A model generated the notes under the pieces. It saw only the letters and a list, made by a program, of their open reading frames with translations, was not told where the DNA came from and did no database searches. 22,500 nucleotides of DNA from Sphaeroforma sirkka. Taxonomy: Eukaryota > Opisthokonta > Ichthyosporea > Ichthyophonida. Each line of letters starts with the position of its first letter. Positions within the stretch are counted from its first letter, which is position 1. Location: the NCBI GenBank assembly GCA_001586965.3, contig LUCW03001019.1, positions 1 through 22,500 on the forward strand, read 5' to 3'. Of the stretch, positions 1 through 8,381 are shown in pieces. Made by a program: the position numbers and the translations under genes.

Positions 1-479
1 ATACGTATTCATATTTGTATACACATAGTTCCTCACATATACATATATGTCCTGCGCTGAGTTATACTCGGACCAAATCACTATTATTAATTCCAACTTT
101 ACCCTTGGTAGGTGTGTCGTTGTCTGGTGATGTTACACTCGATTTCTGTCGAGTTGGGCGTACTTTGATATTCGATGTCCAGCTTAGAGGATTTCTATCT
201 ATTATCCGGGAGTTACCAAGCAAAATATCTCTTGCAGCGCACACTCCATACATTCTTCCGATAGGATGGTGAGCATCTCGCCAACTGTTGTCACATTGCA
301 ACAATGATATATTCTATCTGCCTCACTTATTGAATGTAGAGGTGCGATTTAGGTAGTCAGCTGTGTCTACGTGTCACCCACTGAAGCAACACATCGGGTT
401 AACTGTACGCCCAATAGAGATCGTTCATTCCGCATCAACAAGTCTGTGCACACATGCGGTAGAGTGCGGTACTAACGAG
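1..479. other. 5' flank or first intron of CYRI, no gene recognised
   Basis: I see no exon here that I can support. Short open frames exist on both strands but resemble nothing known. The CYRI family normally begins with a myristoylatable Met-Gly start; no ATG-GGN codon pair lies in a usable position, so the first coding exon is probably left of the window. TACTAAC at 470-476 is a good branch-site match just before the first recognised CYRI exon, although it is very close to the acceptor I chose. Confidence 0.5.
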
Positions 480-3400
480 GGTTATACTCGATGCAGATGC
501 TGTGCCTAAGTCAGATACCGAGAAGCAGATTTACGATCAAGTGGAGGGGCTTTTGCAGGAGAGAGAATTGGTATGTCCCTCAAAATGTGTATCCATGTAT
601 TTCCGATTCCGAATTATTAAATCGGTGGTCTGAAACGGCAACGGAAAAGATTTTTTATCAAAAAGGGTCTGCCAACGAACCATGCATACGGCAAAAACAA
701 TCTGGTTCTGTTTTTCAAACAGTGCTGTGATCAGGTGACCAAGGCCAATTAAATATCTGTCGATCGGTGTGAATTAAACGCACTATTCTGATAGTGCACA
801 CCCAGCGTGTTGCAGCGGTTAGTCTTCTGTATTCGGTCAACGCTTACGTCGTGTATTCCCATGCGCTATTCAGATTAAACAATTGATGGACAACTATGAA
901 GGGGCAGCTGAATATATTCGACAGGCGATAGAAGACCCAGCGTTCGAGGCACAGGCTTGGGAGAAAGTAAATACTTTACTTACCCGTACGAATTATACGA
1001 ATTGCCGAGTGTTCACAGCACGATATACTACCCGTACGAATTATACGAATTGCCGAGAGAGTTCACAGCACAATATAATGTGTGGGAGTAAATGCTCGTG
1101 CTTCATTAAGTACAATCTTAACAGTGCTATCCATACCCTTAACAGTACTATTCATACGGCAATCTTAACAGTGCTGTTCATACGACCTTCTTAACAGTGC
1201 TATCTATACGATAACCTTGACAGTGCTATTCATACCCTTAGCAGAACTATTGATATAACAAATCTTAACAGTGCGTTCCATACTTTTAACAGTGCTATTC
1301 AATGACAATCTTATCAGTGCTATCCATACGACAAACTTGACAGTGCTATTCATACCCTTATCAGAACTATTCATACGACAATCTTAACAGTGCTATTCAT
1401 ACGACATTCTTGACAGTGATATTCATACCCTTGTTTTATGATGTATTGAAATCCAATATGAATCGTGCTTTTCCGCACTTATAATGAACAATAGTTGTAT
1501 ACGATACTGGGCCGTGTTAACCTCCATACAGCAGACAGTAGTTTCGACTGTGCATGTGCGTGTGCGCATAGCTACTATTCCGTGCCTTAATCCTATAACG
1601 TGCAGTCGTTAGCGTTTGCTTTGCTGCACAGATACTAAGATGCTAATTCCATTGCCTCTTCTTTCTTGCACAGATCATCCCGCTCTGTCATAAGCTCCAT
1701 GACGTATACGCCTTCTCCTTAAAGGTCGCTGAGGTATGTGATGTATGGTATATCTACTCCCACTCTAACCGCTCGCAATCGCTTGGTTGATTCAAGCCGT
1801 TAATAAAACCTCTCATGGAACCGACCACTTCGAGCATACTCAAAAGTTTCCATGTAACACATTTGGTGAACCCAAAAATTCATGTTTACTGTCTCTGATC
1901 CCGTACACAATTAGGCGTGGCCATTGCTGATTCAATATTTAATATCACTTGATGAAGCGGACATGGAGGTTGTACTCGATGAGAACCAAGCACTAGCGAA
2001 ACAACTAGGTCGTATCATGGACTTTGTGCTTTCGGTCGATGAAATCAAAATGAACAACCCGTCGTTTCAGAACGATCTGAGCTACTACCGCCGCACAGTG
2101 AACAAAAACAAAGGCAATATGGTACGTGTTATTACAAAGAATTCAGGAGTCGAACCCTGATAGTTCATGGTACCAAACTATGCGTGCAGTGGTTCAATTC
2201 TTCCCTGCATGGCAAGCCGTGGTCCGTGATAGCGAGCAACATCTGTCAGTATAACTAACATTACTTCTAGATCGTGTCAATGGGATGCGCGTATTGCGAT
2301 ACAGCGTGCTGCTATACCAGTGAACCCCCCGAGAGCTTCGATTTATAATAACTCGACTAATGTCGTGAATTCTACCTACCGATGTATTTTCAGGGTGAAT
2401 TGGCCCTAAAGGACGACGTGGCAAACAAGATGTCGCTCTTCTACGCGTCTCCGACGCCATTTCTCCAGACGATCCAGAACGCCACCGCGAATCTGGGCAA
2501 AACCAAGCCAATGAACCGAATCACCGACTGCTTTGGGATCATTTCGTCCGTGTGCTTGAGCATGATTGAATCACCGTAAGTTATCCGTACGTTAGTGCCT
2601 TCTGTATGCATGCGCTGCACATTATAGATGCGTATGGTGCATGGTGCTACGTACATTGACAGCAGTTCGAAACTATTGCCAGCTGACGACGTATGGCAAA
2701 TGCTTTGATATCAACTCAAAATTGCTGCGCGTTTGCTGCACTTTACAGTGCATCATTGGCGTATGCATTGCAATATGTGTGCGTTCTTGCCACCGGTGGT
2801 GTACGGCTCTACGGAGGAGAACAAAAAAGCAAAAAATTAGAAAATCTAAAAAATTGAGCAAAGTCTTCGGTTTGTATGAAGTGTTGAGCAAGATTAATGA
2901 CGCATATTGTTACGTACTCTGTGCAAGATTAATGCGTGGGCTGGGTATATACTTATTCATATCTAGTGAATGGTTAATTCATACATATGTATCCTATAAA
3001 CATGCATGTGTGTTCCAGATACATGCAATGTGCATTCGATATTGCAAAGCCAGGGATAGTGGCATGAATGTGCTATTTGTTATGCAAGACGTGCGTTGTA
3101 TTTAGCATTTCCATTTTCTAAAATTTCTCTTCTACTCTCCATCCGCAGAGAAAAAATCGAACGGCTAGAAAAAGAGCAAGGCATCCTACTGTGTCTGCGG
3201 GTGATGGTGGGATCCATCATCGTCTACGACCATTCGCACGATCTGGGAGCTTTCGGTCGCAAATCCGACATTGACGTAAGTTCTCGATGTGTTGTTGGAG
3301 TAAGCTCTCGCTGTCTACAATTGAATGAGCTCGTATACGATGCGCGCATACTGTCACGTGCCTGCCCAATCTCCATCAGTCGATTGCACGTTGACACGTT

Positions 3401-3776
3401 TAAATTTTTTGACCTTCATAAAGTTCTTTCGTATTGCTCATCGTGATGTGGCTGTCGTTTTCAGTTGTGTATGCGGTTAATATGCAAAGAAAATAACCAG
3501 GGCGTTACGAGTTGAGGACTTGGTAGACTATGAAATCGGAGTTCGTCCACTGTCCGAAGGACAAAAGGTTCTATATCAAACCTTGCAAAAGCCGCACCTA
3601 ACACCAAACCTACGTATCTCCGCCTCCATAACACGCAGATCAAATCCAGTGTACTATGCCTACAAAAATACAGTGAAATGACCGGCAATCTCGTGAACGC
3701 GCTCAAGTTCTCTACAAAACATTTGAGCGACGAGACTACACCTAAAGCAGTCCGCTCACTTCTTGGATGCTCATAG
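480..3776 (+). CDS. CYRI: CYRI (FAM49) family CYFIP-related Rac1 interactor, 5' end missing
   Basis: CYRI proteins bind active Rac1 at the membrane and restrain the WAVE/SCAR complex, limiting Arp2/3-driven lamellipodia. Seven exons are recovered: 480-570, 874-966, 1674-1733, 1915-2121, 2394-2575, 3149-3275 and 3639-3776 (TAG stop). All junctions are in phase: phase 0 except exon 5 to 6, which is phase 2 (CC|A). They give about 298 residues; the family has about 320. Landmarks in order are DTEKQIYDQV, YEGAAEYIRQAI, IIPLCHKL, ENQALAKQLGRIMDFVL, QNDLSYYRR, ANKMSLFYAS, CLRVMVGSIIVYDH and NALKFSTKHLSDETT, each matching the animal CYRI-A/B pattern at the expected spacing. The acceptor of the first listed exon is uncertain: 480 is my choice, 463 also keeps the frame. 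The initiating, myristoylated exon is not seen. No clear AATAAA signal follows the stop. Confidence 0.93.
967..1673 (+). repeat. Minisatellites in CYRI intron 2
   Basis: Two arrays fill this intron. A 48-bp unit beginning TACCCGTACGAATTATACG occurs twice in tandem (981-1028 and 1029-1077). From about 1117 to 1435 a 21-25 bp unit based on CTTAACAGTGCTATTCATAC is repeated about a dozen times with substitutions and small indels. The rest of the intron (1436-1673) shows nothing else; it ends in a pyrimidine-rich tract and CACAG. Confidence 0.85.
1915..2121 (+). CDS. CYRI: CYRI exon 4: DUF1394 core with the Rac1-binding arginine pair
   Basis: This 69-codon exon carries ENQALAKQLGRIMDFVL and then the SYYRR motif. 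The two arginine codons lie at 2089-2094. In human CYRI-B the equivalent adjacent arginines are needed to bind active Rac1, so the interaction surface looks intact. The exon is bounded by ...AATTAG (acceptor) and ATG|GTACGT (donor), both phase 0. The basic stretch TVNKNKGN after the arginines replaces the Arg/Lys-containing loop of animal proteins. Confidence 0.92.
2137..2202. repeat. Nested inverted repeat in CYRI intron 4
   Basis: AAGAATT (2137-2143) and GAACC (2152-2156) together pair with GGTTCAATTCTT (2191-2202), leaving an 8-nt bulge. Inside, ATAGTT (2160-2165) pairs with AACTAT (2176-2181). The minus strand carries a tRNA B-box-like GGTTCGACTCC, but the 66-nt element lacks room for an anticodon arm. 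It is a structured intronic element of unknown role or a coincidence. Confidence 0.4.
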
Positions 3777-4440
3777 ATACGCCGCACTACTTAGAAAAAT
3801 ATGGCATCGATCGTCTTCCGACTTCGAATGTGGAAACAGTGTCACAAACTCGGAAAGGTGTTACACACACGACCTGATGATTCTGATCTTTCGGATGGTG
3901 TACTAGCATGAAGCATAATTATGCGTAGCTCCATTTACACCGCGGTGCTTCGAGTAGCGGTGGTGTGCGCAGTTCTAATATGAAGCAGCTTCGAAGAGTC
4001 ACTAGCAATTGATACTCAGTTTGGTATGACAAAAAAGTCTCGTCCTCTGAAGAACTTGTCGTGGACAAAGCGAATTGAAACAATATGTATCTTGAAACAG
4101 ATAGAATAGATACTACTACATGCGATCATAAAAAGGCAGATTGATTTGTTTGTCCTCTTGAAGAATTTTGTCATAGCTATTAACGATATACAATCTCATA
4201 TGTAAACAGATAGAATAGACAAGTACCGCTTCAAAGTTCAAACGATCGTCTTTTTAAAAAGCATATAGATTTGTTTATCCATCTTTGAAACTCGAAACTC
4301 CCACTCATCACGGGTATCGTGCCATCCGCTCGCCAGATAGATGGTCTGTCGTATTTGGATGGTAGTAGTTATTGGATGAACTCAGCCATTAAAAGACTAT
4401 ATAAATAGCTGAAGTATGGCTTTCTTCATTCTGTGGCAAT
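3777..4440. repeat. CYRI downstream flank with a degenerate tandem duplication
   Basis: No gene is recognised. From 4043 to about 4279 two diverged copies of one unit follow each other (about 4043-4152 and 4153-4279). Each starts TCCTCT(T)GAAGAA, contains AACAGATAGAATAGA in the middle, then CGATC and a run of A or T, and ends near GATTTGTTT. TATATAAATAG at 4399-4409 is TATA-like, but no coding region starts nearby. Confidence 0.6.
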
Positions 4441-4655
4441 AGTCCCTTCTCTCACTACTCAGTAGTAGAGAGAGGGAGAAAACAGACCCAGATCGTCTCT
4501 AAATATATAAGAAAGTCGAAGGAGAAAATAGGCTCATACTAAACTCTCTCTCTCTATAGCGAGAGAGGATCAATGCCTTTATTTAAATTTTAAACACGTC
4601 CTGAATATCTACCATGTATCTTCTACCCACTACTCTATAGAGAGAGGGTGCCCAC
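4441..4655. repeat. Three CT/GA hairpins spaced about 90 bp apart
   Basis: Short inverted repeats with CTCTC/GAGAG arms occur near 4447-4475 (arms around ACTACTCAGTAGT), 4544-4568 (arms around TATAGC) and 4631-4648 (CTCTATAGAGAG core). A related CTCTCTAATACACTAC...AGAGAG arrangement lies near 5435-5463. No open frame accompanies them. Confidence 0.55.
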
Positions 4656-4796
4656 TAACCAACAATAGTATGCAAGACGGACTTTATGTAAGTGTATTCG
4701 GGACTGTTTGTTGGGTTTTTTTACTGGCACAGTATGTATTCACTTTGAAGTTGAAGTAGAATAATTTGGAACGTACCAATAAATAAAATACAGTGC

Positions 4797-5245
4797 ACAG
4801 ACCATGCACACTGCACAGTACAGTCAATCAGTCATACATACAGTAGTCAATCAGTCATACATATAGCAGTCAATCAGTCATACATATAGCAGTCAATCAG
4901 TCATACATATATCAGTCAATCAGCCATACATACAACAGTCAATCAGTCATACATACAGCAGTCAATCAGTCATACATACAGCAGTCAATCAGTCATACAT
5001 ACAGCAGTCAATCAGTCATACATACAGCAGTTAATCAGTCATACACTCAGCAACATACACTCAATAGACAATTTGTCATACACACTATATACAGCAGTGA
5101 ATTAAGTCATACATACTATATACAGCAGTGAATTAAGTCATACATACTATATACAGCAGTGAATTAAGTCATACATACTATATACAGCAGTGAATTAAGT
5201 CATACATACTATATACAGCAGTGAATTAAGTCATACATACAGCTA
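4797..5245. repeat. 23-bp and 31-bp tandem repeat arrays
   Basis: From about 4797 to 5060 the unit CAGTCAATCAGTCATACATA (plus 3 bases, 23 bp) is repeated about ten times almost without change. From about 5085 to 5240 a longer 31-bp unit containing CAGCAGTGAATTAAGTCATA and TATATA follows in about five near-identical copies. The two units share the ATACAGCAGT...AGTCATACATAC core, so the second array probably derives from the first by insertion. Confidence 0.9.
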
Positions 5246-6210
5246 GTCAATCAGTCAAAAATAGGTACGTACAGCAGTCCAATCTTTCTTACACTGTATA
5301 GAACCTGCACTGAGCACAATTAACACGAGGCCGCCTATTCTTAAATCTGATTGGTAGTATAATTTAATATTGTAAGTATGTGAAGTCATAACAGTTGTGA
5401 GAATAGAGTGCTCGTTGTTTTGAGTACTGCCTTTCTCTCTAATACACTACTTATTTAAAGAGAGTAAATAAACGACGTGTCTCGAATTCTTGATCGCTTT
5501 CTAGTTTCTACGCTTCTAATTTGAATTTCTGAGAACGCAAAGTCACTACAGACATAAGCAGCTCTTTTTTTTTTCAAAACAAAATATATAGTTTTTTAGA
5601 TTTTGAGCCAGCTTGTTGCCATTGAAGACGTCTAAAGTCTAAACAGTAATCTCAACCTCCACTATTTTTAAAAAAGGTCTAAAGCTGGCGAGCTGACCAC
5701 CTGCTGGAGGACTGGGCCCTGGGGGCGCATGGGGCTGGTCAGTGGTCAACTGGTCACTGCCTCATTGGTGTCTTGGACATTACTGCCCTGAAGTGGCGAC
5801 TGGCGACAGTGGTGCGCCGGGTGCCCTCTTCTCTCTTGTTGTGTGTCTGTCATGTGGTTTCTGGATTGTAGACGACAACGTCACTGTCACAACGACAGGC
5901 AGGACTGACTCAATGAGGCACAACTCTGTTTCGACTTTCAGAAATTCAGCGTTGTATTTACTTTGTTGGAAACGAAAGAACCTATTGTTTTTAAAAACAA
6001 AAAGCTCTTTATGTTTCTAAAAAACAAAATACAAGATATTTAGCTCGGAGCTTACTTTTGGATGTTTAATTGTTTATCCACAGACCTATCAGTATCAAGT
6101 TCGCTTATATCACGTAATAGTACAGAGTTGAGAGTGAGAACGTGAACTAGCCGCTCTGTTTTACTTTTTGACGTTAAAAATAAAATCTGGGGCAATGATA
6201 GTATGTTACA
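5246..6210. other. Spacer with no recognised gene; local GC-rich patch
   Basis: An open frame at 5742-6020 has a non-ATG start, no family resemblance and no coding-like composition, so it is not called. The patch 5685-5830 is GC-rich relative to its surroundings and holds short internal repeats (GGTCAGTGGTCAACTGGTCA, TGGCGACTGGCGACAGTGG). Nothing else is identified. Confidence 0.5.
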
Positions 6211-6214
6211 AATA

Positions 6215-6515
6215 GAGTTGTAAATATAGAAGTGTAGAGTTGTAGACTGTAGAGCAGTGTTGTGTTGTATGTAGACTTTTAAGTGTAGAACTGTAGAGTG
6301 CAGAGTTGTAGCCTGTGGCCCTGTTTTGGTGTTTTACAAGTGTATTAAGATTGTAGTCGGTGACGTGTAGAGTGTAGAACTGTAGACTGTAGAGTGTAGA
6401 GTGTAGACACTCTACTCTACTCTAGTATGTAGTAGTGGACAACACTGTAGAGTGTAGACTGTAGACTGTAGACTGTAGACTGTAGACTGTAGAGTGTGGA
6501 GTGTAGACTACAGAC
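6215..6515. repeat. TGTAGAC / TGTAGAG heptamer-based array
   Basis: The heptamers TGTAGAC and TGTAGAG recur throughout, most regularly at about 6447-6510, where GTAGACT runs head-to-tail for at least five copies. The array also carries the reverse sense near 6405-6425 (ACACTCTACTCTACTCTAG), so it can fold on itself. Confidence 0.8.
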
Positions 6516-6776
6516 GCAGGCTATGAAAGGGTGTACACTGTACTATGGACTGTTGTGGACTTGTTGTACAGTTGTCTCAACTCTCAAGGCTCATGTCACA
6601 TGTGGACTTAGGTCTTGGACATGGAGCTACATGCTGTTCGCAACTTCGCACATGAAGAAATAAAAAAATATTAGCAAAAAAGTGTTGGCCAATAATTTGC
6701 GAGTACTTTATTAGAAAAGTAGCAGTCTGTCAGGAATCCCAGACTCCCAGACTCCCAATTCGCGTTTATTTCGATC

Positions 6777-6879
6777 ATGCCCACTTCTAAAACTAAAAGC
6801 ACTTTTTTTTTTTGTCTTTTCTATTAAAAAAACAAACCAAATAGAATCATAAAATAAAATACATATGCCCACTTCTAAA
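6777..6879 (+). repeat. Direct repeat ATGCCCACTTCTAAA upstream of the first unknown gene
   Basis: The 15-mer ATGCCCACTTCTAAA occurs at 6777-6791 and again at 6865-6879, 88 bp apart, at about -190 and -102 from the start codon at 6967. It may be a duplicated promoter element or only part of a local duplication. TATAAAA at 6959-6965 touches the start codon and is too close to be a TATA box for it. Confidence 0.4.
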
Positions 6880-6966
6880 GCACATATATTTAATATATAT
6901 GTATATAAATATACGAGCATCTTTCATCTTTTATCATAAAATGTCAAAGAATTTAAGTATAAAACA

Positions 6967-7728
6967 ATGACTACAACTATAAGATCTCTCTATATGCAGA
7001 TAATTGCTTACACAGAGCAAACCAGAATCTACGCGAATGTTGTAACGCAAAAGGTTTCTAACGGTGCGACGCTCCGGGAAACTATTGTGCGAGACGCACT
7101 GTTGTTCTCAATGCGGAATGTTCGTTTGTTTGCAAATCAGGTTGGTGTTGAGAAGTACATAGAGGATGCTATACATAGATTGGAGTCAGCGGGAGTGCTG
7201 CAGGCTTTCAATAACGAAGAAAGAGCGATAATTGTTGCCAAGTCTGAAGATGAGACAATTGCGACCGACAATCTGGCATTCGATGGCGTCACAAAAGTTG
7301 AGTTGAGCAAGGAATCCTTAGCGTCTGATGTAGTCACCGAGCCTGAAGTAGTGCCTGCGCTTGAAATACTATCTGTACAAGCCGATAACAAGGGCAGTGA
7401 CATAATTGACACTGTGATAGTAGCAAATTCAATAATAGAGGATGTTGCAAGTGTAAGGGGTGTCGTGTCTTTACCTGAAGCGGTGAAAGAAAGTATAGAA
7501 GCTGAGCAACCTGAACGCATCAGAATTCTGGTCACGCCACCCACGTCTGCTACGCCTAAGTTTCCGAGGAAATTAAGAAGTCCCTCAAAAATGAAAAAAT
7601 TGGTGAAGAGCGTCAGTAGACCAGCAATCAAGGCTGAAAGTGCTGATACTCACAGTCTCATCAGTGTCTCTAAAAGCCATAAGGAAGGATTAAGGTCGAA
7701 GATCAGAGGCTTGTTTGGCCGTCACTAA
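6967..7728 (+). CDS. Unknown intronless gene, paralog A of a tandem pair (253 aa)
   Basis: I do not recognise this family. The ATG at 6967 is the first in frame and starts the region shared with its neighbour; TAA ends at 7728. Residues 1-93 look helical and contain GATLRETIVRDAL (33-45) and IEDAIHRLESAG (65-76), both matched in paralog B. Residues 94-180 are acidic and Val/Ser/Glu-rich, probably disordered. Residues 185-230 are basic with TPP and SPSK sites (RKLRSPSKMKKLVKSVSR). The last 13 residues, GLRSKIRGLFGRH, are a basic amphipathic tail also kept in paralog B. No signal peptide, membrane segment or catalytic motif is seen. The lack of introns contrasts with all flanking genes. A long antisense open frame (7137-7631) is a shadow. 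A peripheral membrane-binding or scaffold role could fit the tail but is speculation. Confidence 0.85.
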   Translation: MTTTIRSLYMQIIAYTEQTRIYANVVTQKVSNGATLRETIVRDALLFSMRNVRLFANQVGVEKYIEDAIHRLESAGVLQAFNNEERAIIVAKSEDETIATDNLAFDGVTKVELSKESLASDVVTEPEVVPALEILSVQADNKGSDIIDTVIVANSIIEDVASVRGVVSLPEAVKESIEAEQPERIRILVTPPTSATPKFPRKLRSPSKMKKLVKSVSRPAIKAESADTHSLISVSKSHKEGLRSKIRGLFGRH

Positions 7729-8381
7729 ATCGAACCTTGTGGATCCATTTTTACGCCAACAGCAGCTTTTACAATATATTACAATATAAAAGGAATCTTT
7801 TGAACACAACATAATTAAGAATCGCGCAATACGCTTCACGGTATGCACACGATGTACGTACTAGGTGTGCCAAGTACTTACCAGAATCAATTAGAGAGCT
7901 ACAAAAATAAGCAAAAGTGAATAAAAAACACGCAGCCTATAAAAGCCTCAGCAGTCTGCACAGACTTCACAAGCCGTGTGGAAGTCGAAACATGGGAAGA
8001 AGGATATTCGACGATGTCATGTTTTTGGCTTTTTTTTAAACCCTAACCAAACCCAGAATACTATAATATTTTACCAAACCCCTACTGTAATAGCCAACCA
8101 AAACTGAAATATTGAATTTTTACAAAGAGAAAGTTGTCGAAACAAAGAGTGACCACGGCTGTAAACGACTTGTACAGTATTTAAATAGTATGAAAGTACT
8201 TATTTGTTTAAAAAATAATGAAGCACTGAAGTAATACTGTGATATCATGTATGTATGAGGATATTCCACTACAGACACACAAAGTTGCAGATAAATAGCA
8301 CTTCACACACTACCGCTGAAGAAAACTTCTGCTAATAACCCAGATCCTGAGGCCAACTACTGCGGAAAGTCTACAGGCAGC
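7729..8381. promoter_or_regulatory. Spacer between the paralogs with a TATA box for the second
   Basis: TATAAAAG at 7938-7945 is a strong TATA-box match in an otherwise AT-rich spacer. A start site about 30 bp downstream (around 7970) would give a 5' leader of about 410 nt before the ATG at 8382, possibly shortened by a leader intron that I cannot define. A short TTTAAACCCTAACCAAACCC stretch near 8035 resembles telomeric sequence only superficially. No gene is seen. Confidence 0.5.

Noticed and set aside
2135..2205. tRNA gene on the minus strand (GGTTCGACTCC B-box-like, 7-bp end pairing)
   Set aside because: No anticodon arm fits, the T-stem does not pair in standard register and the length is 66 nt; kept only as a structural curiosity.
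5742..6020. 92-codon open frame in the GC-rich patch
   Set aside because: Non-ATG start, Cys/Trp-rich, no similarity, no splice context.
7137..7631. 164-codon open frame antisense to paralog A
   Set aside because: It mirrors the coding frame of paralog A, starts at a non-conserved position and has no paralog-conserved features; it is a shadow.
8035..8060. Telomere-like AAACCCTAACC
   Set aside because: A single degenerate occurrence, not a repeat array; expected by chance in AT-rich DNA.
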